From: Streptomyces sp. TRM70350
GTDB taxonomy: Bacteria > Actinomycetota > Actinomycetes > Streptomycetales > Streptomycetaceae
Assembly (NCBI RefSeq): GCF_019219825.1
Contig: NZ_JAHUXH010000032.1
Span: 1-64,000 of the forward strand
Length of the DNA: 64,000 bases
Reading direction: 5' to 3'
Both the position numbers and the translations under genes were made by a program. Under the pieces are notes generated by a model. That model was not told where the DNA came from and ran no database searches. It saw only the letters and a program-made list of their open reading frames with translations. Shown one piece after another: positions 7,783 to 15,976 of this stretch (its first letter is position 1; each line of letters opens with the position of its first letter).

Positions 7783-9213
7783 ATGTCCGCGTTTCTCGCC
7801 CGGCTGGTGGCGATACTGTCCGCCGCCTGCCTGCTCTTCACATGCCAAGGCCTGATCATCCCCGAGCGGGCCGCCGCCGCCGACCCGGGCTACCTGATGG
7901 TGCACTTCACCGGGGAGGGGTCGACCAACCAGCAGATGTACCTCTCGCACAGCACGGACGGCCTGAACTGGAACGACCTCAACGGTGGAGGCATGGTCCT
8001 GCGCTCCACGGTCGGCACGAAGGGGGTGCGCGACCCCGCCCTGGTCCGCGCCCCGGGCGGTGACAAGTACTGGATCATCGCGACCGACCTGTGCATCGAC
8101 TGCGGGCAGTCGTGGGGCGACGCCATCAACGACGGCAGCCGCAGTCTCGTGGTGTGGGAGTCGACGGACCTGGTCACCTGGTCGCAGCCGTGGCTGCTCA
8201 ACGTCGCCGGCGCGATCCCTGACGGGCGCAACGCGTGGGCGCCGGAGGCGATCTGGGACCCGGCCAGCAACGACTACGTCCTGTACTGGGCGACGAACAA
8301 GCCCCTCAACGGCGCGACGAAGCACCGCATCTACTACGCCCACACCAGCGACTTCCGCTCCATCACCACCCCGCAGACCTACATCGAGCGCCCCGGCAGC
8401 CAGGAAATCATCGACACCCAGATCATCGAGGTGCCGACAGGCGTCGGCAACTACCGCTACGTGCGCGCCTCCGGCGACGGTCAGATCACGCTCGAAGGCA
8501 GCAACTCGATCCTCGGGACGTGGACCAACCTCGGCAACCTCTCCGGCATCGGCCTCACCGGCTCACAGGTCGAAGGCCCGATGTGGATGAAGTTCAACGG
8601 TCGCAACGAGTGGGGCCTCTACCTCGACCAGTACGCCACCGGAGGCGGATACATGCCGGTCACGACGACCGACCCCTCCAATCCCGCCGCTTACCAGAAG
8701 CAGACGTCGGGAAGCTACAACATGGGCGGCACGAAGAAGCGCCACGGCTGGATCCTGAACCTGACGGCCGCCGAGGAGAGCCGCGTGCTCGCACGCTGGC
8801 CCAACACCGCGATCAACCGGCTCCAGTCGTACAACTTCCAGGACCGGTACGTCCGGCACACCAACTTCGACGTGCGCATCGACCCGAACATCACCGGTCC
8901 GGACGCCCAGTTCCGGCTGAGGACCGGCCTGGCGGGCTCCGGCACCGTCTCCTTCGAGTCGGTGAACTTCCCCGGCTACTTCCTGCGGCACTCCGGCTTC
9001 GACTTCCAGCTGGCCTACAACGACGGCACCACCGCCTTCGCCGCGGACGCCACCTTCCGCCAGGTCGCCGGGCTGGCCGACGCGGCGTGGTCGTCGTTCC
9101 AGTCGTACAACTACCCGGACCGGTACATCCGCCACTACGCCTACCAACTGCGGCTCGACCCGATCACCAACGCGACGGGGCGCGGCGACGCAACCTTCCG
9201 CGTGACGAGCTGA
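7783..9213 (+). CDS. Secreted GH43-like glycosidase with AbfB (CBM42) domain
   Basis: The 476-residue product starts MSAFLARLVAILSAACLLF, a signal peptide cleaved near AAAAD. A GH43-type propeller follows (about 33-340), with Asp84 in KGVRDPALVR, Asp211 in EIIDTQII and Glu264 in QVEGPMWM as the likely base, modulator and acid. Residues about 345-476 form an arabinose-binding AbfB trefoil with three repeats (LQSYNFQDRYVRH, FESVNFPGYFLRH, FQSYNYPDRYIRH). It lies 77 bp after the first GH43 gene with no promoter of its own seen, so probably in the same operon. A strong terminator follows at 9253-9284. Confidence 0.85.
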   Translation: MSAFLARLVAILSAACLLFTCQGLIIPERAAAADPGYLMVHFTGEGSTNQQMYLSHSTDGLNWNDLNGGGMVLRSTVGTKGVRDPALVRAPGGDKYWIIATDLCIDCGQSWGDAINDGSRSLVVWESTDLVTWSQPWLLNVAGAIPDGRNAWAPEAIWDPASNDYVLYWATNKPLNGATKHRIYYAHTSDFRSITTPQTYIERPGSQEIIDTQIIEVPTGVGNYRYVRASGDGQITLEGSNSILGTWTNLGNLSGIGLTGSQVEGPMWMKFNGRNEWGLYLDQYATGGGYMPVTTTDPSNPAAYQKQTSGSYNMGGTKKRHGWILNLTAAEESRVLARWPNTAINRLQSYNFQDRYVRHTNFDVRIDPNITGPDAQFRLRTGLAGSGTVSFESVNFPGYFLRHSGFDFQLAYNDGTTAFAADATFRQVAGLADAAWSSFQSYNYPDRYIRHYAYQLRLDPITNATGRGDATFRVTS

Positions 9214-9252
9214 CCCGCGCCGACAGGGATACCGGCGCCCTCACCGCGCCCC

Positions 9253-9284
9253 CACCTGCCCCCGCCCTCCAGCGGGGGCAGGTG
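9253..9284 (+). terminator. Rho-independent-type hairpin after the GH43 pair
   Basis: CACCTGCCCCCGC (9253-9265) pairs perfectly with GCGGGGGCAGGTG (9272-9284) around a 6-nt loop, 40 bp after the stop at 9213. It lacks a T-run, as is common in Streptomyces. Confidence 0.85.
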
Positions 9285-9393
9285 CACGTGGGAGGCCTTG
9301 TCAGGGACGTCGCAGCTCCGCGGTTGCCTGGCGGTCGGTCGGACGTATCAGGAGTCCGCGGGCGGCGAAGAGTTGCCGAGCCTGGAGAAAAGT

Positions 9394-9453
9394 GTCCGAC
9401 CTGTCGGACGCTGTTCGAAAACTATTGACGTTGATCGTGTCCCAATTCACACT
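9394..9453 (+). promoter_or_regulatory. Third operator copy with a possible promoter
   Basis: GTCCGACCTGTCGGAC (9394-9409) is a perfect 7+7 palindrome matching the operators at 184 and 6014. It continues into TCGGACGCTGTTCGAAA, which also resembles TCGGACACTGTTCAAA at 6005-6020. TTGACG (9425-9430) and CACACT (9448-9453), 17 nt apart, may be the promoter of the gene at 9548. Everted CGGAC/GTCCG half-sites lie at about 9341-9357. No gene is seen in 9214-9547. Confidence 0.5.
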
Positions 9454-9547
9454 CGCCAACGCGATGTCAGACGGGCGGACATCAGCACGTCGGTCGAGGC
9501 CTCGCGCACCCTGCCTCACCCATGTCTTCTTCAGGGGATGTGAACCC

Positions 9548-11875
9548 ATGCACAGCGTGAGACCTCAGCGCCGCCGAAGATTCGGGCAGAGCGCTCTGGC
9601 CGCAGTGGCCGCCGCCGTCTCGCTTCTGGTGGGCGTCGTCGGCCCGGCGGCTCCCGCCCAGGCGGCGGAGATCACCGACGGCCTGGCTCTCTGGTACAAA
9701 CTCGACGCCACCTCGGGCACCGTGGCGGCGGACGCCTCGGGCAACGGCCGGGACGGAACCGTCAACGGCACCGCGGGCTGGTCGGGCGCCGGGGAAGGGC
9801 TCACGTTCAACGGCTCCGACACCTACATCAAGGTGCCGGACAACATCATGAGCGGCATGAACGCGATCACCGTCTCGTTGGACGTGCAGATCGACGCCGC
9901 CCAGGCCACGCCGTACTTCCTCTACGGCTTCGGCAACACCGCCAACGGCACCGGCAACGGGTACCTGTTCACCACCGGCAACTCGTTCCGGACCGCCATC
10001 GCCTCCGGGAGCTACACCACCGAGCAGAACACTCAGGCGTCCGCCACGCTGCAGCGCTCGGTCTGGAAGCATGTCACCTACACCCAGACCGGCAACACGG
10101 GCGTCCTCTACCAGGACGGCGTGGAGGTGGCCCGCAACACGTCGGTCACCATCACCCCCGGTTCCATCGGGTCCGGCACCACCACGGCCAACTACATAGG
10201 CAAGTCGCTCTACACCGGTGACAAGCTCTTCAAGGGCAAGATGCGCGACTTCCGGGTCTACAACCGCGCGCTGGCGCCCGGCGAGGTTCTCGAACTCAGC
10301 GGGAACACCACGGGCATCGCCAAGGCCACCCACCCCGCGCTGAAGATCGACGCCGTCATCGACGACGCCAACAGCAGGATCACCCTCCCGCTGACCGAGG
10401 GCACCGACCTCACCGCGCTCGCCCCGCAGTTCACCCTCGCCAACGGCGCGTCCATCAGCCCGACCTCCGGCACCCTGCGCGACTTCACCGCGCCCGTGAC
10501 GTACGAGGTGACCGGCTCGGACGGTGCGAAGCGCACCTGGACGGTCGAGGCGCTGGTCATGAGGAGTCCGGTCCTGCCGGGGCTCAACGCCGACCCGAAC
10601 ATCGTCAGGTTCGGCGACACCTACTACATCTACCCGACCACCGACGGCTTCGCGGGCTGGAGCGGTACGCAGTTCAAGGCGTACTCCTCCAAGGACCTGG
10701 TCCACTGGCAGGACCACGGCGTCATCCTCGACCTCGGACCAGACGTCAGCTGGGCCGACAGCAGAGCCTGGGCCCCGGCGATCGAGGCGAAGAACGGCAA
10801 GTACTACTTCTACTTCTGCGCCGACGCGAACATCGGTGTCGCGGTCTCCGACTCGCCCACCGGCCCGTTCAAGGACGCCTTGGGCAAGCCGCTGCTGAAG
10901 GCCGGTGACTACACGGGCCAGATGATCGACCCGGCGGTCTTCACCGACGACGACGGCCAGTCGTACTTCTACTGGGGCAACGGCAGGGCGTACGTCGTCC
11001 CGCTGAACGACGACATGGTGTCCTTCGACGCCTCCAAGGTCACCGACATCACCCCCAGCGGCTACAGAGAGGGTGCCTTCGTCGTCAAGCGCAAGGGCAC
11101 CTACTACTTCATGTGGTCGGAGAACGACACCCGGGACGAGAACTACCGCGTCGCCTACGCCACCGGGGCCTCGCCCACCGGTCCCTGGACCAAGCGAGGC
11201 GTGATCCTGGAGAAGCGCCTCGACCTGGGCATCAAGGGGCCCGGCCACCACTCCGTGGTGCAGGTGCCGAACACCGACGACTGGTACGTCGCGTACCACC
11301 GTTTCGCCATCCCCGGCGGTGACGGCACCCACCGCGAAACCACCATCGACAGGATGGAGTTCGACTCCAGCGGCCTGATCAAGAAGGTCGTCCCCACCCT
11401 GAGCAGCATCGACCCGGTCTCCGGCGGCACCACCCTGCCGACAAACACCACCCGCTCGCTCGAGTCGGCCAACTTCAGCGGCCGCTACGCCGTCGTGCGG
11501 TCGGACAGCCGCGGCTACCTCGACCCGGTGACGTCCTCCAGCACCACGGCGGTCGAGCAGAGCGCCACCTTCACCGTCGTCCCCGGCCTGACCGACTCCA
11601 AGTGCTACTCGTTCCGTGACTCGTCCGGCCGCTACCTGCGCCACATGGACTTCCGGGTCCGCTTCGACGCGAGCAACGGCACGACACTCTTCAACAAGGA
11701 CGCCACCTACTGCGCCCGGCCGGGTTCGGCCACTGGCTCGGTCAGCCTGGAGTCGTACAACTACCCCGGCCGCTACCTCCGCCACTACAACTACGAGCTG
11801 CGCGTCGACCCCTACCAGGACAACGCGACCTTCCGCGCCGACAGTTCCTTCAGGGCGGTCAGCCCCTGGGCCTGA
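9548..11875 (+). CDS. Secreted multidomain GH43 enzyme (LamG, GH43, AbfB/CBM42)
   Basis: The 775-residue product has, in order: a signal peptide cleaved at AQA-AE near residue 40; a LamG/concanavalin-like domain about 41-258 (LALWYKLDATSG to MRDFRVYNRAL); a short Ig-like DUF5018-type linker about 265-335; a GH43 propeller about 338-625; and an AbfB arabinose-binding trefoil about 637-775 (YPGRYLRHYNYELRVDP). Catalytic candidates are Asp349 (NADPNIV), Asp461 (MIDPAVF) and Glu508 (YREGAFV). It probably removes arabinose or xylose from arabinoxylan or arabinan, anchored by CBM42. ATG 9548 has AGGGG about 11 nt upstream. It is followed by the strongest hairpin in the window. Confidence 0.9.
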   Translation: MHSVRPQRRRRFGQSALAAVAAAVSLLVGVVGPAAPAQAAEITDGLALWYKLDATSGTVAADASGNGRDGTVNGTAGWSGAGEGLTFNGSDTYIKVPDNIMSGMNAITVSLDVQIDAAQATPYFLYGFGNTANGTGNGYLFTTGNSFRTAIASGSYTTEQNTQASATLQRSVWKHVTYTQTGNTGVLYQDGVEVARNTSVTITPGSIGSGTTTANYIGKSLYTGDKLFKGKMRDFRVYNRALAPGEVLELSGNTTGIAKATHPALKIDAVIDDANSRITLPLTEGTDLTALAPQFTLANGASISPTSGTLRDFTAPVTYEVTGSDGAKRTWTVEALVMRSPVLPGLNADPNIVRFGDTYYIYPTTDGFAGWSGTQFKAYSSKDLVHWQDHGVILDLGPDVSWADSRAWAPAIEAKNGKYYFYFCADANIGVAVSDSPTGPFKDALGKPLLKAGDYTGQMIDPAVFTDDDGQSYFYWGNGRAYVVPLNDDMVSFDASKVTDITPSGYREGAFVVKRKGTYYFMWSENDTRDENYRVAYATGASPTGPWTKRGVILEKRLDLGIKGPGHHSVVQVPNTDDWYVAYHRFAIPGGDGTHRETTIDRMEFDSSGLIKKVVPTLSSIDPVSGGTTLPTNTTRSLESANFSGRYAVVRSDSRGYLDPVTSSSTTAVEQSATFTVVPGLTDSKCYSFRDSSGRYLRHMDFRVRFDASNGTTLFNKDATYCARPGSATGSVSLESYNYPGRYLRHYNYELRVDPYQDNATFRADSSFRAVSPWA

Positions 11876-11891
11876 TCACATTCCCTCGCTC

Positions 11892-11932
11892 GACAGGTGA
11901 CCCGCACGGCTCTTCCGTGCGGGTCACCTGTC
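11892..11932 (+). terminator. 18-bp perfect stem terminator
   Basis: Arms 11892-11909 and 11915-11932 (GACAGGTGACCCGCACGG and its complement) pair without mismatch around the loop CTCTT, 16 bp after the GH43 stop. A partial third copy (CCGTGCGGGTGACC) follows at once. Confidence 0.9.
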
Positions 11933-11954
11933 TGCCGTGCGGGTGACCAAGAGA

Positions 11955-12034
11955 GCCGGCAGTCGGCCCACCAGGCTGCCATCGTGTTCAAGCTGGTCGA
12001 GTCCGCCCAGGTCCGCTGGCGCGCTGTGAACGTA
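11955..12034 (+). pseudogene. Possible C-terminal scrap of a transposase
   Basis: One frame reads AIVFKLVESAQVRWRAVNVP, which resembles the C-terminus of actinobacterial IS256/Mutator-type transposases (xxKLxxSAxxRWRxVNAPHLVALVRAGA). The last motif survives only dimly in another frame. It is not an open gene. The rest of 11933-12163 shows no other coding signal. Confidence 0.3.
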
Positions 12035-12163
12035 CCCCCTGGCGCCTATTGCACGCGGGATGGCGAGCGTCATGGCGGTGTTTCGGGGGAGAAAGCACCG
12101 TGCGGTAGTTGCCGTCGAGTTCTTGACGCGCTGGGGAGGAACTGCTGGAAGGAGACCACGGAC

Positions 12164-12660
12164 GTGCCAGGCCCCTTGCGTCGACTCGCTCTGTGCCCGA
12201 TCCCTATCCCGGGGAGTCGCTGTTGAGCTGGGCGGACGCGCTCGCGCGACTCAACCAGGTCTCCCGGACCGTCGCACTGCGGATGGCGGGTATGGCTGAC
12301 TCCAGTTCAGTGTCGGACATATTCGGTTACCACGTCAGCGACGCCTTCGTTCGAGCGGTACGGCACACCACCGGGGTGACGGAGGAACAGGTGCGAGGCA
12401 TGACGCTCGCTCACTACGCGGGAAGGGCACCGGACCCGCTGCCGCAACACGAGCCGGAAGGACAAGACCTCCTCGCCAGGTGGAGATACCGGCAGCGGAT
12501 GGTGCTGCGCCAGTGCTCGAACGCCTGCCCGGCATGCCTGCGGGAGAACCGTGCCCGATGGCTCCTGAAGTGGCCGCTGGCCTGGTCCTTCGCATGCGTG
12601 GAGCATGGGCGCTACCTGATCTCGACGTGCCGGGGCTGTGGCGCCGTCCTTCATCTGTGA
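12164..12660 (+). pseudogene. tniQ: TniQ-family transposition protein, frameshifted and truncated
   Basis: A GTG at 12164 follows GGAAGGAG and opens VPGPLRRLAL. One frame later comes PDPYPGESLLSWADALARLN, the TniQ/TnsD N-terminal signature, so one base has been lost or gained near 12190. The zinc-finger region follows (CPACLRE ... FACVEHGRYLISTCRGCG), and the ORF stops at 12660 just after the second CxxC. TniQ proteins direct target choice of Tn7- and Tn5053-like transposons; full-length forms continue for hundreds of residues. The truncation coincides with the start of a second, inverted TniQ fragment. Confidence 0.75.
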
Positions 12661-12662
12661 AC

Positions 12663-13235
12663 ATGGCTTCCCGCTCACGGAGTTCGCGCAACAAGTCGGT
12701 GCTCTGACCCACTGCGCCGGCACCACCCGAGGCCGGTTCCCACCCCACCGCAGAACCCAACCGCACGACGGACAGCGGTCCATCAGCATCACCTGGTGTT
12801 CGGGGCACACTGCCGCGCACGACAGCTTCCACCACAGTTGCCACACCCCACCCGACACGAGCAGACAGCACGGGCACGCACGGCTGCCGTACACCGTCAC
12901 CCACTCCCGTCCCTCCGATGGCAGGTGCGCCTTGCCCGCCGAGAGCACCGCCGCCACGCTCAACGGCCCGCCCTCGAAAACGGACAGGTGCATCCCGTCC
13001 GCCAGGCCGCCAGGTACACCCGTCGCCGCGTAGACGGTCTGCCGGGCCGCCTCATCGGACCGCACCCCGAACACGGGAGTCCGGACCTCCCCCGAGACCC
13101 CCGCGGGCGAAGTCCCATCAGGTTGGCGACCTCCGCCGGCGGACACCGGTTCACTCGCGCCATCCGGTCCACCCATGACCCGAATGTCTCACCCGCTCGC
13201 GGAGCCGTGACCAGCGCTAATCGGCGGGGCAGCAC
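12663..13235 (-). pseudogene. tniQ: Second TniQ-family fragment, inverted relative to the first
   Basis: A GTG at 13235, 8 nt after GGAGAG, starts VLPRRLALVTAPRAGETFGS with WVDRMARVNRCPPAEVANLMG. In a run of Gs near 13105 one extra base shifts the frame. The protein continues GVRSDEAARQTVYAATGVPG ... RACPCCLLVSGGVWQLWW ... AVCPEHQVMLMDRCPSCG, the TniQ zinc-binding region. Homology ends near NSVSGKPCSQ (about 12663), exactly where the plus-strand TniQ fragment ends. The two are different paralogues brought tail to tail, suggesting a deletion or inversion between neighbouring transposition genes. Directly upstream are transposon-end-like repeats. Confidence 0.75.
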
Positions 13236-13263
13236 CCATTCACTCTCCGAAAGTGATCTACGT

Positions 13264-13318
13264 CACTATCAGGGTTCACGCTATCAAGTGCACTATCACT
13301 TTGAGGTTCACACTCTCA
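13264..13318. repeat. Repeated motif array resembling a transposon end
   Basis: CACTATCA occurs at 13264-13271 and 13291-13298. GGTTCACGCTATCA (13273-13286) and GGTTCACACTCTCA (13305-13318) are paired copies matching at 12 of 14 positions. The array sits between a TniQ start and the first intact gene of the conserved region. Tn7/Tn5053-type ends carry several short transposase-binding repeats; a regulator array is the alternative. Confidence 0.45.
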
Positions 13319-13495
13319 TTTCAAGCCTCCGCTCTCAAATCGAACCGGATCATGAGATGTCCCTTGCCCGGCCTGTATAACGTCATGCAGAGTTCTTGGT
13401 GTCTGAATAGGTTGGCAATGCTCGGGCGTTGATCCGTGGTTACGGATGACCGGTGGGCAAGATCCGGTGTTCTGATTGAGGAGGGTTCGCGCGTT

Positions 13496-15004
13496 ATGTC
13501 GTCTCGGATCGTGGACACCCCGGAGGGTGCCGCGACGGGCCCCGTGGTCCTGGACGGGCGCGGAATGGGCGTCGCGGACGTCGTCCGCCTGGCCGACGGC
13601 CACGCGCGGCCGGTGCCGGGGACCGAGGCCATGAAACGCGCCGAGGAGTCCTGGGACTCCGCCCGCATGATCGCCGCGACCGGACGCGTGTACGGCCGCT
13701 CCACCGGCGTCGGCGCCAACCGGAACGAGCCCGTGCCCACCGAGGACGCCGCCGCGCACGGGCTGCGGCTGCTGCGCAGTCACGCCGGGGCCATCGGCGA
13801 GGAGCTGCCCGCGCGGCAGGTGCGGGCGATGCTCGCCGTACGCGCCAACCAGCTGCTGGCGGGCGGCGCCGGGCTCAGGCCGTCCGTCGTGACCGCGCTG
13901 TGCGAGGCGCTGGAGAGCGGGGCGTACCCGGTGGTGAACGAGTTCGGGTCGGTCGGCACCGGGGACATCGCCGCACTCGCCCAGGTGGGGCTGGCGCTGG
14001 CGGGGGAGCATCCCTGGCGGGGAGCGGGCGCGCCCGAGGCGCAGCCGCTGGACAACAACGACGCGCCGGCGCTGATCAGCAGCAACGCCCTCACCCTGGC
14101 CCAGTCCGCGCTCGCCCTGCACGAACTGCGCGGCCTGCTCGCCGCCACCCAGGTCGTCGCCGCGCTGTCGCTGCTGGCCGTCGACGGCTCGCACGAGGCG
14201 TACGCCGCCCCCGTGCACGCCGCCCGCCCGCACCGGGGCACGGCCGATGTCGCCCGCCGGATGCGGCGGCTGATCGGCGCCGCCGACCGGCCGCACCCGC
14301 CGCTCGGCCGGATCCAGGACCCGTACGGCTTCCGCTGCCTGCCTCAGATCCACGGCCCCGCGCACGACGCCGCCGACGCCCTGGAGGACGTCCTCACCGT
14401 CGAGATCAACGCGGCCGCCGAGAACCCGCTGATCTCCCCCGAGGACATGGCCGCCTACCATCACGGCGGCTTCTACCAGGCCCAACTCGCCCTCGCCCTG
14501 GACCACTTCAGGCTCGCCACAACGCAGGTGGCCAGGCTGTCGACGTCCCGGCTGTCGACGTTGAACGAGCCCGCCTTCACCCGCCTGCGCCCCTTCCTCG
14601 CCGACCACGAGCCCGCGTCCTCCGGGGTGATGATCCTGGAGTACGCCGCCGGGGCCGCCCTCGGTGATCTGCGCGCCTTCTCCGCGCCCGCGTCGCTCGG
14701 CCACGCTGTACTCTCCCGAGGCGTCGAGGAACAGGCCGGCTTCGCCTCGCTCGCCGCACGTCAGACACTGCGCGCGTGCGGCGCGTACCGTCTCGTCGTC
14801 GGCTGCGAACTCGTCGCCGCCGTACGGGCGTTGCGCCGGCGCGACCTCCGCCCCGCACCGGACCTGCCGGCGGGCCGGGCGCTGGAGCTCGCCGAGTCGG
14901 TGCTGGACGCGGACCCGGCCGACCGGCCGCTCACGCACGACGTGACGGTGGCGGCCGAGCTGCTCGATGGCTTCACGGACATCTGGAGGGGGAGCACGTC
15001 ATGA
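13496..15004 (+). CDS. Ammonia-lyase-family protein without the MIO tripeptide
   Basis: The 502-residue product (ATG 13496 after GAGGAGG) has the aromatic amino acid ammonia-lyase fold. It keeps DPYGFRCLPQIHGPAHDA, matching the HAL DPYSxRCxPQVxG motif with its Tyr and Arg, plus NAAAENPLIS and the Glu region GVEEQAG. But the segment normally reading GSVGASGDLAPLAH is GSVGTGDIAALAQ: residues 154-156 are Gly-Thr-Gly instead of Ala-Ser-Gly, so the usual MIO cofactor cannot form. The NGTQ substrate loop is replaced by ALISSNALTLAQ. It is therefore not a normal hutH. It overlaps the RpiR regulator by ATGA. It may be a non-MIO enzyme, a binding protein or an inactive relative. Confidence 0.8.
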   Translation: MSSRIVDTPEGAATGPVVLDGRGMGVADVVRLADGHARPVPGTEAMKRAEESWDSARMIAATGRVYGRSTGVGANRNEPVPTEDAAAHGLRLLRSHAGAIGEELPARQVRAMLAVRANQLLAGGAGLRPSVVTALCEALESGAYPVVNEFGSVGTGDIAALAQVGLALAGEHPWRGAGAPEAQPLDNNDAPALISSNALTLAQSALALHELRGLLAATQVVAALSLLAVDGSHEAYAAPVHAARPHRGTADVARRMRRLIGAADRPHPPLGRIQDPYGFRCLPQIHGPAHDAADALEDVLTVEINAAAENPLISPEDMAAYHHGGFYQAQLALALDHFRLATTQVARLSTSRLSTLNEPAFTRLRPFLADHEPASSGVMILEYAAGAALGDLRAFSAPASLGHAVLSRGVEEQAGFASLAARQTLRACGAYRLVVGCELVAAVRALRRRDLRPAPDLPAGRALELAESVLDADPADRPLTHDVTVAAELLDGFTDIWRGSTS

Positions 15005-15861
15005 GCGCGGACACCAACACGGGTGTGCCGGACAGCCCTGCCGCCCGGCTGCAGGCGCTCTTCGAGGGGCACCGGCTCACACCGACCCAGCGGCGCATCG
15101 CGCACAGCATGGTGCGGCGGGCCGCCGACGTGCCCTTCCTGTCCAGCGTCGAGCTGGCCGAACTGGCCGGGGTCAGCCAGCCGTCCGTCACCCGCTTCGC
15201 GGTCGCCCTCGGCTTCGACGGCTACCCCGCCCTGCGCAGGCACCTGCGCGAGGTCGCGCCCGCCGAGCAGCCGGCGGACACGGCGTCGTACAACGAGTAC
15301 CAGCAGGCCGTCGAGGCCGAGATCGAGAACCTCAAGCACCTCGCCGAACTGCTCGCCGATCCACGGCCCGTGCAGGAGGCCGGACGGCTGCTGGCCGCCT
15401 CCCGCCCGCTGCCGGTGCTGGGCCTCAGGGCGGCCGCCTCCCAGGCGTACGGCTTCGCGTACTTCGCCGCCAAGGTCCATCCGGACGTACGGCTGCTCAA
15501 CGAGGGCGGCACGATGATCCACGACCGGATCGACGGGGCCGTCCGGGCGGGCGCCTCGGCGCTGCTGTGCTTCGCGCTGCCCCGGCATCCCCGGGAGGTC
15601 GTGGACACCCTGGCCTACGCGAAGGAGGCCGGGCTGACGGTGGTGACCGTCGCCGACTCGGCCTTCGCGCCGGTCGCCAAGGTGTCCGACCTGCTGCTGC
15701 CCGCCGCCGTCGGCACCGGGCTCGCCTTCGACACGGCGTGCGCGCCGATGCTGCTGGGGCGGGTGCTGCTGGAGGCGATGTGCGACGACCTGCCGGACGC
15801 GCAGGCGCGGCTGGAGGAGTTCGACGCGCGGGCGGCGGCGCGGGGACTGTTCGTGGAGTGA
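15001..15861 (+). CDS. MurR/RpiR-family regulator with SIS domain
   Basis: The 286-residue product starts at ATG 15001, overlapping the lyase-like stop (ATGA), so the two are translationally coupled. Residues about 15-90 form the RpiR helix-turn-helix (LTPTQRRIAHSMV ... LAELAGVSQPSVTRFAVALG). About 130-270 form a sugar-isomerase (SIS) domain, with LGLRAAASQAYGFAYFAAKV and ALPRHPREVVDTLAYAKEAG. Members usually sense phosphosugars, though some control amino acid or histidine catabolism genes. The coupling suggests it senses the substrate or product of the lyase-like protein. It might also act on the hut operon 5 kb away; that is inference. Confidence 0.88.
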   Translation: MSADTNTGVPDSPAARLQALFEGHRLTPTQRRIAHSMVRRAADVPFLSSVELAELAGVSQPSVTRFAVALGFDGYPALRRHLREVAPAEQPADTASYNEYQQAVEAEIENLKHLAELLADPRPVQEAGRLLAASRPLPVLGLRAAASQAYGFAYFAAKVHPDVRLLNEGGTMIHDRIDGAVRAGASALLCFALPRHPREVVDTLAYAKEAGLTVVTVADSAFAPVAKVSDLLLPAAVGTGLAFDTACAPMLLGRVLLEAMCDDLPDAQARLEEFDARAAARGLFVE

Positions 15862-15896
15862 GCGGGCGGCCCGTGCCTTCTCAGACTCGTCTCACC

Positions 15897-15925
15897 TTGC
15901 CTCGCTAGCGTGCGTGTTCTATGAC
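15897..15925 (+). promoter_or_regulatory. Promoter of the membrane protein gene
   Basis: TTGCCT (15897-15902) and TATGAC (15920-15925) are 17 nt apart, 51 bp before the GTG at 15977. Confidence 0.45.
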
Positions 15926-15976
15926 CTGAGTCTTAGGACTGAGGCAACGTTGGACACGTGAGACGGGAGGCTGAAC

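Noticed and set aside
9482..11785. 767-codon minus-strand ORF over the LamG-GH43 gene
   Set aside because: High GC keeps the antisense frame open; the composition is an Arg/Gly/Val artefact and the plus strand has clear domains.
13264..13318. CRISPR or tandem-repeat satellite
   Set aside because: The motifs are short and irregularly spaced; a binding-site array fits better.
13372..13391. HutC-type operator at CTGTATAACGTCATGCAG
   Set aside because: Only half-site similarity, one mismatch in six, and no evidence linking it to a GntR regulator.
13496..15004. Annotation as hutH (histidine ammonia-lyase)
   Set aside because: The MIO tripeptide and substrate loop are absent, and it is not part of the hut operon.
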